Part shown: in pieces, positions 18,077 to 27,806 of the stretch
Layout of the letters: each line of letters opens with the position of its first letter
How positions within the stretch are numbered: position 1 is the stretch's first letter
Assembly (NCBI RefSeq): GCF_025642785.1
Contig: NZ_JANZKU010000002.1
Coordinates: 186,001 to 250,000, forward strand
From: Pseudomonas sp. RIT-PI-AD
GTDB taxonomy: Bacteria; Pseudomonadota; Gammaproteobacteria; Pseudomonadales; Pseudomonadaceae
Direction: 5' to 3'
Length of the DNA: 64,000 nucleotides
The notes under the pieces: model-generated
What the model was told of the DNA's origin: nothing
Database searches by the model: none
Seen by the model: only the letters and a program-made list of their open reading frames with translations
Position numbers and translations under genes: made by a program

Positions 18077-19300
18077 TTAGCCGCGCAGCAGGTCGCGGGA
18101 AACGTACTTGCCCACCTCGTACTTGCCGATCGCCGCGCGATGCACCTCGTCCGGGCCGTCGGCCAACCGCAAGGTGCGCTGCATGGCGTACATGTAGGCC
18201 AGCGGGAAATCGCCGGAGACCCCGGCACCGCCGTGGATCTGGATGGCGCGGTCGATCACCCGCAGGGCGACGTTGGGCGCCACCACCTTGATCTGGGCGA
18301 TCTCGCTCTTGGCCACTTTGTTGCCGGCGGTGTCCATCATGAACGCCGCCTTCAGGGTGAGCAGCCGCGCCATGTCGATCTCCATGCGCGAATCGGCGAT
18401 TTTGTCGATGTTCCCGCCCAGGCGCGCCAGCGGCTTGCCGAACGCGGTGCGCTCGACCGCGCGCTTGCACATCAGCTCCAGCGCGCGCTCGGCCATGCCG
18501 ATCGAGCGCATGCAGTGGTGGATGCGTCCCGGGCCGAGGCGGCCCTGGGCGATCTCGAAACCGCGCCCCTCGCCCAGCAGCACGTTCTCATAGGGCACCC
18601 GCACGTTCTCGAACAGCACCTCGGCATGCCCGTGGGGGGCGTCGTCGTAGCCGAACACCGGCAGCGGCCGGACGATCTTCACCCCCGGCGCGTCGGTCGG
18701 CACCAGGATCATCGAATGCTGCTGATGGCGCGGCGCGTCCGGGTTGCTCAGGCCCATGAAGACCATGATCTTGCAGCGGGGATCGCAGGCCCCGGAGGTC
18801 CACCACTTACGCCCGTTGATGACCCACTCGTCGCCCTCGCGGACGGCGCGCGCCTGCATGTTGGTGGCGTCGCTGGAGGCCACGTCCGGCTCGGTCATGG
18901 CGAAGGCCGAGCGGATCTCGCCGCGCAGCAGGGGCTCGAGCCACTGGCGCTTCTGCGCCTCGTTGGCATAGCGCACCAGAACCTCCATGTTGCCGGTGTC
19001 CGGCGCCGAGCAGTTGAACGGCTCGGGCCCGAGCAGCGAGCGCCCCATGATCTCCGCCAGGGGCGCGTATTCCAGGTTGGTCAGTCCAGCGCCCAGCTCG
19101 GACTCCGGCAGGAACAGGTTCCACAAGCCCTCGGCGCGCGCCTTGGCCTTGAGGTCTTCCATGATCGCGGTCGGTTGCCAGCGGTCGCCTTCCGCCACCT
19201 GGCGTTCGAATACCGGTTCGGCGGGATACACGTAGGTATCCATGAATGCGGTGACCCGCTCGCGCAGTTCCTGGACTTTGGGGGAGTAGGCGAAATCCAT
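18077..19300 (-). CDS. Acyl-CoA dehydrogenase
   Basis: This 407-residue flavoenzyme oxidises an acyl-CoA at the alpha-beta position and passes electrons to ETF. The three-domain family pattern is clear: an N-terminal helical domain, a mid beta domain with [16 protein letters not shown] and [11 protein letters not shown] for FAD and substrate, and a C-terminal helical domain with AYGKP-type AFGKPL and [15 protein letters not shown]. The last motif and the length are typical of the ACAD10/11-like group in bacteria, which acts on longer or branched acyl chains. It is divergent from a LysR gene, 156 bp away, that probably controls it. The exact chain specificity is not known. Confidence 0.9.
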   Translation of the reverse strand: MDFAYSPKVQELRERVTAFMDTYVYPAEPVFERQVAEGDRWQPTAIMEDLKAKARAEGLWNLFLPESELGAGLTNLEYAPLAEIMGRSLLGPEPFNCSAPDTGNMEVLVRYANEAQKRQWLEPLLRGEIRSAFAMTEPDVASSDATNMQARAVREGDEWVINGRKWWTSGACDPRCKIMVFMGLSNPDAPRHQQHSMILVPTDAPGVKIVRPLPVFGYDDAPHGHAEVLFENVRVPYENVLLGEGRGFEIAQGRLGPGRIHHCMRSIGMAERALELMCKRAVERTAFGKPLARLGGNIDKIADSRMEIDMARLLTLKAAFMMDTAGNKVAKSEIAQIKVVAPNVALRVIDRAIQIHGGAGVSGDFPLAYMYAMQRTLRLADGPDEVHRAAIGKYEVGKYVSRDLLRG

Positions 19301-19456
19301 GGGAGAGCTACCTTCTGGCTGTTCTGGATGATGAGGCGAGGTGATGAAAAGGATGCTAGAGCAGCGACCTGGATTTATCTAACCTATTTTCGGCGTGTAT
19401 TAACATTCATCACCGATATATGATCCGGGTTTTTCACCAGGCCGGAGCACGCTCGA

Positions 19457-20389
19457 ATGAACCTGAACAAGGTCGATCTCAACCTCTTCATTGTCTTCGA
19501 CGCCATCTACACCGAGGCCAACCTGACCCGCGCCGGGCAGATCGTCGGCATCACCCAGCCGGCGGTGTCCAACGCCCTGGCGCGCCTGCGCGAAACCTTC
19601 AACGACCCGCTGTTCGTGCGCACCGCCCAGGGCATGGTGCCGACGCCCATGGCGCAGAACATCATCGGCTCGGTGCGCAATGCGCTGCAGTTGCTGCGCG
19701 TCTCGGTGCAGGAGAGCCGGACCTTCAACCCGCAGCAGGCGAACAAGACCTACCGCATCAGCATGACCGACCTCACCGAGGCGGTGATCCTGCCGGCGCT
19801 GTTCCAGCGCCTGCGGCGCCTGGCTCCGGCGGTGCAGATCGAAAGCTTCCTGGCGAAACGCCGCGAGACCACCAAGGAGCTGGCCGCCGGACGCCTGGAC
19901 TTCGCCATCGATGCGCCGCTGAACACCGATCCCCAGGTCCGCCACGTCAAGTTGATGGAGGATCCCTATGTCTGCGCCATGCGCAAGGGCCATCCCCTGG
20001 CGAAGGATAAGTTGACCCTCGACGAGTACCTGTCGCTGACCCACATCCATATTTCCAGTCGCCGCAGCGGCCTGGGCTATATCGACCTGGCCCTGGGCAA
20101 GATGGGCATCCAGCGGCGCATCGCGCTGCGCTCGCAGCACTACCTGATGGCCTCCACGGTGATGCAGAACACCGACATGGCGATGACCGTGCCGGAGCGC
20201 TTCGCCCGACGCAACGACCTGCACTACGTCGCGCTGCCGGTGAACGACGTGCCCTCGCTGGAAACCCATCTGTACTGGCACGAAAGCACCGACCAGGACC
20301 CGGCCAACCGCTGGATGCGCGAACAGATCATCGAAATCACCCAGCAGGCGCTGGCCCAGGAAGCCCGCGCGGAGAAGGCCAAGGCCTGA
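19457..20389 (+). CDS. LysR family transcriptional regulator
   Basis: The 310-residue protein has a typical LysR N-terminal helix-turn-helix (LNLFIVFDAIYTEANLTRAG then ITQPAVSNALARLRETFNDP) and a C-terminal periplasmic-binding-like effector domain from about residue 90. The N-terminal sequence KVDLNLFIVFDAI is of the NodD/NahR-like subgroup. It is divergent from the acyl-CoA dehydrogenase, so regulation of that gene is the simplest reading; the intergenic region is AT-rich (19370-19430), as expected for a promoter. The effector is unknown. Confidence 0.88.
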   Translation: MNLNKVDLNLFIVFDAIYTEANLTRAGQIVGITQPAVSNALARLRETFNDPLFVRTAQGMVPTPMAQNIIGSVRNALQLLRVSVQESRTFNPQQANKTYRISMTDLTEAVILPALFQRLRRLAPAVQIESFLAKRRETTKELAAGRLDFAIDAPLNTDPQVRHVKLMEDPYVCAMRKGHPLAKDKLTLDEYLSLTHIHISSRRSGLGYIDLALGKMGIQRRIALRSQHYLMASTVMQNTDMAMTVPERFARRNDLHYVALPVNDVPSLETHLYWHESTDQDPANRWMREQIIEITQQALAQEARAEKAKA

Positions 20390-20419
20390 CCGTTTCCGAC
20401 CCGGGCGAATCGACCCGAA

Positions 20420-20447
20420 CCGCCGCGGCGCACCACACCCGCGGCGG
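20420..20447 (+). terminator. Hairpin terminator after the LysR gene
   Basis: CCGCCGCGG at 20420-20428 pairs with CCGCGGCGG at 20439-20447 (9 bp, 10-base loop). It is followed by CTTCGTTT, a weak T-rich tail. Confidence 0.65.
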
Positions 20448-20780
20448 CTTCGTTTCAAACATCACGGCGACCAAGCCCCTCATCGGTCGGACCCGACGGC
20501 AGTGTGCTACGCCGCCGGCAAGCCCGCGCAGCGCGATCCACCCCCTGGGCTAGACGTGGGCCGAGGACCGGATACGCCCCGGCTCGCCCCCTACATGCGC
20601 CGCGAACCTGATTGGCGCGGGCGCGGACCGGGCGCGACTTCGCGGAATCCGTCGCTTCGCGCAAGGCCGGCGCCGAGAGCCGCGGCGTTGCCTGGGCGGA
20701 TCACGCCTCCGCCCTACCCGCTCTTCCCAGGGCGAGCACCGCGGCGCCGGTCGAATCGAATCGCCCGCTGGCGCCCCGCC
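20448..20780. other. Intergenic stretch with no gene recognised
   Basis: This roughly 330-bp high-GC stretch lies between the convergent LysR and acyl-CoA synthetase genes. Open frames cross it on both strands, but none has family similarity or a good ribosome binding site. I see nothing else in it. Confidence 0.5.
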
Positions 20781-22460
20781 TCAGGCCGAGGCGGCTTCCA
20801 TCTTCGCGCGCTCCTGGTTGCGCAGCAGGAAGCGCTGGATCTTGCCGCTGGGGGTTTTCGGCAGTTCCTCGACGAACTCCACTTCGCGGGGGTAGGCGTG
20901 GGCGGACAGCCGGCTGCGCACGTGGCGCTGCAACTCCGCGGCCAGTTCCGCGGTGGGCCGGTAGCGTTCGGAGAGCACCACGAAGGCCTTGACCAGCTCG
21001 GTGCGCTCGGGGTCCGGCTTGCCGATCACCGCCGCCTCGACCACCGCCGGATGTTCGATCAGCACGCTCTCCACGTCGAACGGGCCGACCCGGTAGCCGG
21101 AGGTGGTGATCACGTCGTCCGAGCGGCCGACGAAGCTGATGCTGCCGTCCGCGTTGAGTTCGACCGTATCGCCGCTCAGGTAGTAGTCGCCGACGAAGGC
21201 GGATGTCGGCATGCCCCGGTAGCCGGCGAACCAGAACATCGGCGAGCGCCGCCGATCCAGGGCGAGGATGCCCGGCTGGCCGGCGGGCAGCTCGCGCTGC
21301 GCCTCGTCCAGCACCACCACCCGATGCCCGGGGCTGGCGAACCCGGCGGCCCCGACATGCACCGGGTGCCTCAGGGCGTGGTGGTTGCACAGCACCATGC
21401 CCATCTCGGTCTGCCCGTAGTGATCGTGGATGGTCGTACCGAGGCGCTCGGCGAACCAACGGATCACCTCGGGAGTGAGCGGCTCGCCGGCGCTGCTCAC
21501 CACCCGCAGCCGACCGGCGAGCGTCTTCGCCGCCGTCTCGCCGGCGGCCAGCAGCAGGCGGAACGCGGTCGGCGATCCGGCCAGATTGTCGATGCCGTAG
21601 CGCTCGACGATCCGGCAGGTGCTCTCGACACTGAAGGGGCCTTCGTAAAAGGTGATCGGATGACCCAGCGCCAGCGGCCCGGTCACGCCGTAGTAGAGGC
21701 CGTAGGCCCAACCCGGATCGGCGAGGTTCCAGAACGCGTCCTGCGGGCGCAGGTCAACCGCGTCGCGCATGTAGCCCATGAAGGCGGCGATCGCCTTGAG
21801 CGGTACTTCCAGCGGCTTGGCCGGGCCGGTGGTGCCCGAGGTGAACATCATCAGGAAGGGATCGTCGGCCTTTCGCGGCACCGGTTCGAAATGCGGCTCG
21901 AAGCGCTCCAGCTCGGCCCAGAAGCTGTAGTCGCCGTGGCGTATGCCCTCGCCCCTGGGACCGCCGACGGTCACCCGTATCGGCGACGCCTGCACCTCGT
22001 CGAGCTTGCCGCGGTGCTGGCCGTCGGTGACCAGTACCCGGGTACCGGCGGCCAGCACACGGTGCTCGATGGCTTTCGGGCCGAAGGCGGTGAACAGCGG
22101 CTGGTAGACCGCGCCCAGGCGCCAGGTGCCCAGCACCACGATCAGCAGTTCCGGGGTCCTCGGCAGCAGCCCGGACACACAGTCGCCCGGCTGTACCCCG
22201 AGGCTGGCCAGGAACCGCGCGAAGCGTGCGGACTGCGCCTGCAGTTCGCTGAAGGTGTGCACGGAGCGGGCGCCGTTGCGGCCCTCCCAGAACAGCGCGA
22301 TGCGCCCTGGCAGGACATGCCGGTCGCAGCATTCGACGCAGGCGTTGAGGGCGGTCAGGTCCCTCGACAGGCTGTCGGCCAGGGTGGCGGCCAGCTCGAA
22401 GGTTTCGACGGCAGTGGAGTAATCGCGGATGAAAGGCTCGTGGTCAACGGAGTCGCGCAT
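20781..22460 (-). CDS. AMP-dependent acyl-CoA synthetase (medium-chain/ACSM type)
   Basis: The 559-residue enzyme activates a carboxylic acid to its CoA thioester through an acyl-adenylate. The ANL-family motifs are present in order: P-loop TSGTTGPAKPLEVP near residue 200, the HYGQTEMG motif, the GYYL-type YYLSGDTVELN, and the C-terminal lysine in LPKTPSGKIQR. The overall shape resembles acetyl-CoA/medium-chain synthetases. The ATG at 22460 (MRDSVDHEPF) was chosen; the longer frame to 22592 has no family similarity. An AraC regulator lies upstream on the same strand, 244 bp away. The substrate is likely a short or medium-chain or branched acid, by analogy only. Confidence 0.88.
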   Translation of the reverse strand: MRDSVDHEPFIRDYSTAVETFELAATLADSLSRDLTALNACVECCDRHVLPGRIALFWEGRNGARSVHTFSELQAQSARFARFLASLGVQPGDCVSGLLPRTPELLIVVLGTWRLGAVYQPLFTAFGPKAIEHRVLAAGTRVLVTDGQHRGKLDEVQASPIRVTVGGPRGEGIRHGDYSFWAELERFEPHFEPVPRKADDPFLMMFTSGTTGPAKPLEVPLKAIAAFMGYMRDAVDLRPQDAFWNLADPGWAYGLYYGVTGPLALGHPITFYEGPFSVESTCRIVERYGIDNLAGSPTAFRLLLAAGETAAKTLAGRLRVVSSAGEPLTPEVIRWFAERLGTTIHDHYGQTEMGMVLCNHHALRHPVHVGAAGFASPGHRVVVLDEAQRELPAGQPGILALDRRRSPMFWFAGYRGMPTSAFVGDYYLSGDTVELNADGSISFVGRSDDVITTSGYRVGPFDVESVLIEHPAVVEAAVIGKPDPERTELVKAFVVLSERYRPTAELAAELQRHVRSRLSAHAYPREVEFVEELPKTPSGKIQRFLLRNQERAKMEAASA

Positions 22461-22704
22461 GCGGGAACACCTCGATCGTATTGTTATTGGAATGCCGTGG
22501 ATGCTCGCCTTGCGGGCCGCCGGACACAATGTCGAAAGCCGCCGTCCTGCCTGAGCGATTCGAACAGTCGCCCCACGTGCTCCGGCCGCCACCCCGCCCG
22601 CGAGCGCGGGTAAGGTCGGGCCGGGATCGGCTAGGATGCGCGGTCGGGGCGGCGCTGGACACTCCGGACCGGGGCTGGATGCTCCCTCCGAGCGCCGGGC
22701 TCTG

Positions 22705-23724
22705 CTACGGCACCTCGTCCCGCTCGCCTTCCGCTTCCCTCAATTCGCGGTAGCGGCCCGGCGTGGAGCCGGTCCACTTCTTGAAGGCCTTGTAGAAGGC
22801 GCTGGCATCGGCGAACCCCAATTCGCCCGCCAGCTCGCCGCAGTTTGCCTGGCGGTTCAGGCTGGCGATCGCCCTGTCGCGACGCACCTGGTCCTTCAGG
22901 GTGCGGTACGACTGCCCCTCCACCGCCAGCTTGCGCCGCAGGGTCGAGGCGGACATGCAGAAGCGCGCGGCGAGCGCCTCGAATGCCGGCCACTGTGCCG
23001 GGGACAGTTCGCGCAGGTAGGCCTTACAGCGCATCGCCAGGCTCTGCGGATCGCGGTAGCGCACCAGGATGTTGGCCGGCGCCCCGGCGAGAAACCCCTT
23101 GAGTTCGCTCACCTGCCGCCGCACCGGCATATCGAGCACCTCGGCATTGAACAGCAGGCGATTGCGGGGCCGGGAAAAGCGCAGGTTCTCGCTGAACATC
23201 ACCCGGTAGTCCTCGCAGTACTCCGGCATCGGGCAGCGCAACTCCACCGCCAGGATCGGGATGCGCCGCCCCACCAGCCAGCAGGCCATGCCGTGGACGA
23301 TCATCCACAGGGTGAAACAGGCGAAGGCGCGCCCGCGACCCTCGGGCTCGTCCAGCAGGATCTCGGCGAATCCGCCACGACGGCGCAACTGCGGGCGGTA
23401 GTCGTCCAGCATCACGCCGAACAGGCGCAGCGCCGCCCGCAGCGCGCGCATGAGGGTCGGCTCGTGGAGCGCCGTGCGGCACAGGCAGGCGAAGCTGCCG
23501 ACCTTCATCCGGCGCCGGTCCAGGGCGAAGAATTCGTCGTCCAGGGCCTCGGCCAGCAGCAGCCAGAGCGCGCCATAGGCTTCCGAGGAAATCCGCGCGT
23601 CGGCGTCCTCCAGGCAGGCCACGGGAATGCCGGCACGGGCCAGCACCGGCGCCACGTCCATCCGCCGGCGGACCTCCCGCAAGGCCTCGTTGACCAGTTT
23701 CACCGAAATGGTGCCTTTCTCCAC
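22705..23724 (-). CDS. AraC family regulator (OruR/ArgR-like, long form)
   Basis: The 339-residue protein has an N-terminal effector domain of the arabinose-binding-family type (about residues 10-200) and a C-terminal double helix-turn-helix with FCMSASTLRRKLAVEGQSY and ELGFADASAFYKAFKKWTG, the AraC signature. A GTG at 23724 was chosen because GAGAGGA lies 4 bp upstream of it (complement at 23729-23735). An ATG upstream in the same frame would place the N-terminus in the divergent promoter. It is divergent from the CSLREA protein gene and lies upstream of the acyl-CoA synthetase gene; either may be its target. The effector is not known. Confidence 0.82.
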   Translation of the reverse strand: MEKGTISVKLVNEALREVRRRMDVAPVLARAGIPVACLEDADARISSEAYGALWLLLAEALDDEFFALDRRRMKVGSFACLCRTALHEPTLMRALRAALRLFGVMLDDYRPQLRRRGGFAEILLDEPEGRGRAFACFTLWMIVHGMACWLVGRRIPILAVELRCPMPEYCEDYRVMFSENLRFSRPRNRLLFNAEVLDMPVRRQVSELKGFLAGAPANILVRYRDPQSLAMRCKAYLRELSPAQWPAFEALAARFCMSASTLRRKLAVEGQSYRTLKDQVRRDRAIASLNRQANCGELAGELGFADASAFYKAFKKWTGSTPGRYRELREAEGERDEVP

Positions 23725-23857
23725 GACATCCTCTCCCTCGTGTGTCCGGCAAGCGCGCGCATCGCGCCTACACTCTCCCGTGGTCGCGGGTCCGTCGCGC
23801 ACCGTAACGGAAGTCATGCCGTCTCCGTCGAGAAATATCATCCGAGGAGACAGCCTC

Positions 23858-25198
23858 ATGCAAAACCTACATCGCTTACTGGCCGGTTGTGCCCTCGCCT
23901 GCGCCCAGGTCCAGGCCGACGAGTTGTTCGTCACCACCACCCTCGATCGCTTCGACGGCGTCTGCGACGCCGACTGCTCCTTGCGCGAAGCCGTCGCCTA
24001 CGCCTCCGCGCAACCCGGCACCCATCGAATCAAGCTGGCCCCCGGGACCTATTCGTTGAGCATCGCCCCGGCCCGCGACGAAAAGGGGATCGTCGAGGAG
24101 AACGCCAGCCTCAACGGCGACCTGGACGTCTCCAGCGACCTGACCATCGTCGGCGCCGGCATCGGGCGAACCCTCATCGATGGCAATTTCCTCGACCGAC
24201 TCTTCGACGTGCAGCCGGGCGGCCGCCTGAGCCTGGAGCGGCTGACCCTGCGCAAGGGGGAGACCACCGGCGATGGCGGTGCCCTGCGCAACCAGGGCGA
24301 AGCCCTGCTGGACGCGGTCAACCTGGAAGGCAACCGGGTCCTCGGCGAAGCCCCGGCGGCGGGCGGCGCCATCGCCAACCTGGGCACCCTGTCGCTGAAG
24401 AACTCGACCCTGCACGACAACCTGGCGTTCTCCCTCACCCTCGGTTCCGGACAGGGCGGCGCCCTGTACAACCTCGGGCACCTGCGCATCCGCGACACCA
24501 CGATGGAAGGCAACGGCAGTTCCGACGTGGCGGATACCGGCCGGGGCGGCGCACTGTACAACCAGGGCTCGGCGGACATCGCCCGCAGCGCCTTCATCGG
24601 CAATCTGCTGGGCGGCTACGGCGACGGCGCGGCAATCCTCAACGCCGAAGGCGGCGTGCTCTCCCTGAGCAACAGCACGCTCAGCCAGAACCGTCCCCAG
24701 TACGGCCGCGGCGCCTTCGCCAACGGGCAGAGCGGCTCGCCGGGCAATACCTTCACCCAGGCGCTGCTGGTGAACGTCAGCATCGTCGACAACGGCAACT
24801 ACGGGTTGGCCAACTATGCGACCCTGACCGTTCGCAACAGCCTGATCGCGGCCAACCGCTACCTGCCGGACGAAGGCGAGCCACGCCCGCACAATTGTCT
24901 GAACCAGAGCGACCGCTATCAGGCTCGCGGCCTGCTGCTGGGCGAGGACGGCGGCGCCTGCAACGCCGATTTGCGCGTCGACGATGCCCTCGCCTTCACC
25001 CAAATCCTCGGGCCGCTCGCGAACAACGGCGGTCCCACCCGGACCCACGCTCTGCTAGCCAACAGCCCGGCGCTTGACCGTGGCGTCGATAACTGCACCC
25101 TCCACGACCAGCGCGGCACCCCTCGTATGCAGGACGGCAATGGCGACGGCGTCGCCGGCTGCGACCTCGGCGCCTTCGAGCGGGACGCCACCTACTAG
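23858..25198 (+). CDS. Secreted CSLREA-domain beta-helix protein
   Basis: This 446-residue protein is exported: a signal peptide covers residues 1-20, with cleavage after AQVQA. The mature N-terminus has the CSLREA box, CDADCSLREA at residues 36-45. The rest is a repetitive right-handed parallel beta-helix with about ten coils built round GGAL-N-GT-L-NST and similar turns (GGALYNLGHL, GGALYNQGSA). The C-terminus ends with CDLGAFE, the usual closing motif of the choice-of-anchor Q/CSLREA family. The ATG at 23858 is preceded by GAGGAGA. Family members are found at cell surfaces and in secreted fractions of many bacteria; their function is mostly unknown. No protein-linked anchor motif is visible here. 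It is divergent from an AraC gene. Confidence 0.86.
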   Translation: MQNLHRLLAGCALACAQVQADELFVTTTLDRFDGVCDADCSLREAVAYASAQPGTHRIKLAPGTYSLSIAPARDEKGIVEENASLNGDLDVSSDLTIVGAGIGRTLIDGNFLDRLFDVQPGGRLSLERLTLRKGETTGDGGALRNQGEALLDAVNLEGNRVLGEAPAAGGAIANLGTLSLKNSTLHDNLAFSLTLGSGQGGALYNLGHLRIRDTTMEGNGSSDVADTGRGGALYNQGSADIARSAFIGNLLGGYGDGAAILNAEGGVLSLSNSTLSQNRPQYGRGAFANGQSGSPGNTFTQALLVNVSIVDNGNYGLANYATLTVRNSLIAANRYLPDEGEPRPHNCLNQSDRYQARGLLLGEDGGACNADLRVDDALAFTQILGPLANNGGPTRTHALLANSPALDRGVDNCTLHDQRGTPRMQDGNGDGVAGCDLGAFERDATY

Positions 25199-25459
25199 AC
25201 CCAGCGGACAAGGGCCCCTGGACGGCGGCGCGAATCGATAGGCTCGCCGCTGTCCATGCCTCAGGCCTCGGCGGAACCGGCCAAGTGCCGCCGGGTCATG
25301 CGTCGGTGGCCTGGAGGCGTCACCGCGTGCGGCCGTCCCGGTTCTCTACGAAAGCGCGCCGATGCTTCGTCGAGAGCCGCTCCAGCACGTCCATTCACGC
25401 CGCGCAGCTCCCCCATGTTTGCCAGCCCGGTCCGCGCTCGGCGAGCGCCCATCCACGAC

Positions 25460-27148
25460 CTACGAAGCCGTGCGCGGTTCGGAGGCCAGCTCGGCGATGC
25501 TGATTTCGCGCATGCGGAATTTCTGCACCTTGCCGGTCACGGTCATCGGGAACTCGTCCACCACCTTGAAATATCGCGGGGTCTTGAAATGCGCGATGCG
25601 CGCCCTGCTCCAGTCGCGCAGCTCGGTTTCGCTGGCGTCATGGCCGGGATGGAACTTGATCCAGGCGACGATCTCTTCGCCGTATTTCTCGTCGGGAATG
25701 CCGATCACCTGCACGTCGGCGACCGCCGGATGGGTGAAGAAGAACTCCTCCAGCTCCCGCGGATAGATGTTCTCGCCGCCGCGGATGATCATGTCCTTGC
25801 TGCGCCCGACGATGCTCACGTAGCCCGCCTCGTCCATCTGCGCCAGGTCCCCGGTGTGCATCCAGCCGTCGGCATCGATGGCCGCCTCGGTCGCTTTGGG
25901 GTCGTTCCAATAGCCGAGCATCACGCTGTAGCCACGGGTGCACAGTTCGCCGACCTCGCCGCGCGGCAGCGTCTGCCCGTCGGGGCCGACGATCTTGCTT
26001 TCCAGGTGCGGCTGGGTGCGCCCCACGCGGGTCACCCGCAGTTCCAGATCGTCGTCGGCGCCGGTCTGCAACGACACTGGGCTGGTCTCGGTCATGCCGT
26101 AGGCGATCTGCACTTCGCCCATGTGCAATTCCTCGATGACCCGGCGCATCACCTCGATCGGGCATGTCGCGCCGGCCATGATGCCCGAGCGCAGGCCGGA
26201 CAGGTCGTGGCTGGCGCGCCGCGGATGATCGAGCAGCGCGATGAACATGGTTGGCACGCCGTAGAGCACGCTGGCGCGCTCTTCCGCCACCGCCGCGAGC
26301 GTGGCCTCCGGGTCGAAGGCGGCCGCCGGGTAGATCATGGTCGAGCCGTGGGTCAGGCAGCCCAGGTTACCCATCACCATGCCGAAGCAATGGTAGAGCG
26401 GCACCGGGATCACCAGACGGTCCCTCTCGGTCAGGCCCAGGCTCTCGCCGACCATGTAGCCGTTGTTGAGGATATTGCGATGACTGAGGGTGGCTCCCTT
26501 GGGAAAGCCGGTGGTGCCCGAGGTGTACTGGATGTTGATCGGCTGATCCGGCTCCAGCTCCGCCTGCCGTCGTGCGAGGCGCTGGGTGTCCACGCCCTCC
26601 CCCAGCGCCTGCAACCCGGCCCAGGACAGGAACCCCGCCGGCGGGCGGTCGGCGAGGCTGACGACGCCCTGCAACTGCGGCAGCAGGTCGCTGCGCAGCT
26701 CGCCGGGAGTAGAGCCGGCCAGCTCGGGCAGCAACTCGAGGACCATCGCGTGGTAGTCCGACGTCTTGAACGCCTCCGCGCAGACCATCCAACGGCAGCC
26801 GGCTTGCTTCAGCACGTATTCCAGCTCGCCGACCCGGTAGGCCGGATTGACGTTCACCAGCACCGCGCCGACCTTGGCGCTGGCGAATTGCAGGATGCAC
26901 CATTCGGCGCAGTTGGGCGCCCAGATTCCCAGGCGATCGCCCCGTTCCAGGCCGAGCGCCAGCAGGCCCAGGGCGCAGCGTTCGACGGCCGCGCCCAGTT
27001 GCGCCCAGCTGAAACGCGCCTGCTGATGCCGGACGAGCAGCGCATCGCGCTCGGCGTAGCGCGCGACGGCATCGTCGAAGGCGACGCCGATGGTGGTGGT
27101 CAACAAAGGTCGATCCCGGCGACCCTGGGTATGGCTAAGCGCGTTCAT
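25460..27148 (-). CDS. Long/medium-chain acyl-CoA synthetase (AMP-binding)
   Basis: The 562-residue enzyme is a fatty-acyl-CoA synthetase of the type related to FadD-like proteins of leucine and fatty-acid catabolism. It shows the P-loop [16 protein letters not shown], the A5 motif AYGMTETSP, the hinge [30 protein letters not shown] (given here in part: [11 protein letters not shown]), and the C-terminal catalytic lysine in [10 protein letters not shown]. The ATG at 27148 is divergent from liuR; a LiuR-like operator copy at 27216-27233 lies in the 218-bp shared promoter region. That suggests it activates isovalerate or a related acid for the liu pathway, as an inference. Confidence 0.88.
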   Translation of the reverse strand: MNALSHTQGRRDRPLLTTTIGVAFDDAVARYAERDALLVRHQQARFSWAQLGAAVERCALGLLALGLERGDRLGIWAPNCAEWCILQFASAKVGAVLVNVNPAYRVGELEYVLKQAGCRWMVCAEAFKTSDYHAMVLELLPELAGSTPGELRSDLLPQLQGVVSLADRPPAGFLSWAGLQALGEGVDTQRLARRQAELEPDQPINIQYTSGTTGFPKGATLSHRNILNNGYMVGESLGLTERDRLVIPVPLYHCFGMVMGNLGCLTHGSTMIYPAAAFDPEATLAAVAEERASVLYGVPTMFIALLDHPRRASHDLSGLRSGIMAGATCPIEVMRRVIEELHMGEVQIAYGMTETSPVSLQTGADDDLELRVTRVGRTQPHLESKIVGPDGQTLPRGEVGELCTRGYSVMLGYWNDPKATEAAIDADGWMHTGDLAQMDEAGYVSIVGRSKDMIIRGGENIYPRELEEFFFTHPAVADVQVIGIPDEKYGEEIVAWIKFHPGHDASETELRDWSRARIAHFKTPRYFKVVDEFPMTVTGKVQKFRMREISIAELASEPRTAS

Positions 27149-27215
27149 GGACGTTCCTTTTTTATGATTGTTCTGCGAACCAGGCGACGGTCGAAGCGGA
27201 GGCCGTCGCTTTTAC

Positions 27216-27233
27216 CTTTACGTCAACGTCATG
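27216..27233. promoter_or_regulatory. Divergent LiuR operator copy for the acyl-CoA synthetase
   Basis: CTTTACGTCAACGTCATG matches 15 of 18 bases of the perfect LiuR palindrome at 27325-27342. It lies 68 bp upstream of the acyl-CoA synthetase start. Confidence 0.55.
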
Positions 27234-27324
27234 AAAACGCAAGCCCGTCTTTCGACGATCGGGTCCGGCCGCCGAGTTCGTACCGCTTCGCCAACCAACC
27301 CGCTTGACAGGTCCTGCTCGCCGA

Positions 27325-27342
27325 CTTTACGTTAACGTAAAG
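27325..27342. promoter_or_regulatory. LiuR operator upstream of liuR-liuABCDE
   Basis: CTTTACGTTAACGTAAAG is a perfect 18-bp palindrome. It starts 15 bp after a TTGACA -35-like hexamer at 27304-27309 and ends 24 bp before the liuR start codon. MerR-family regulators bind such a palindrome in the spacer/-10 region. Confidence 0.8.
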
Positions 27343-27366
27343 GTAAAACAGCCGAGCGCCTCCCCA

Positions 27367-27747
27367 ATGCCCCAGACCTACAGCATTTCCGACCTGGCTC
27401 GCGAGCTGGACATCACCACCCGCGCCATCCGCTTCTACGAGGAACAGGGGATGCTGTCCCCCGAGCGGCGGGGCCAGGAACGTATCTACAGCCCGAAGGA
27501 CCTGGTCACCCTGAAGCTGATCCTGCGCGGCAAGCGCATCGGTTTTTCCCTCGCCGAATGCAAGGACCTGATCGAGCTGTACGACCCCAGCGGCGGCAAC
27601 CGCAAGCAGTTGGAAGCGTTCATGGAAAAGATCGCCCAGCGCCGCACACAACTGGCGGAACAACTGCTCGACATCGAACAGATGCAACTGGAACTGGATA
27701 CCGCCGAGGAACGTTGCCTGGCCGCCATGGCCGAGACGCCCCGCTAG
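27367..27747 (+). CDS. liuR: MerR family regulator LiuR
   Basis: LiuR controls the leucine/isovalerate utilisation operon. The 126-residue protein has the MerR winged helix at residues 3-70 ([28 protein letters not shown]) — shown here in part as [19 protein letters not shown] — followed by a coiled-coil dimerisation helix to the C-terminus. It has no metal-binding cysteines, which fits the metabolite-sensing LiuR/SoxR-like branch rather than metal sensors. The ATG at 27367 was chosen over an upstream start at 27304 that lies in the operator. It is the first gene of the liu operon and lies 59 bp before liuA, and a strong operator palindrome lies just upstream, consistent with autoregulation. 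Confidence 0.93.
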   Translation: MPQTYSISDLARELDITTRAIRFYEEQGMLSPERRGQERIYSPKDLVTLKLILRGKRIGFSLAECKDLIELYDPSGGNRKQLEAFMEKIAQRRTQLAEQLLDIEQMQLELDTAEERCLAAMAETPR

Positions 27748-27806
27748 CGCGATCCAGACTGACGGGGCGCCCCGCCTCTCCCGAGACAACCTGCACAGGT
27801 GAACCC

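Noticed and set aside
18077-19300. Acyl-CoA dehydrogenase as part of the liu regulon
   Set aside because: It has its own divergent LysR gene and no LiuR-like box was seen in its promoter.
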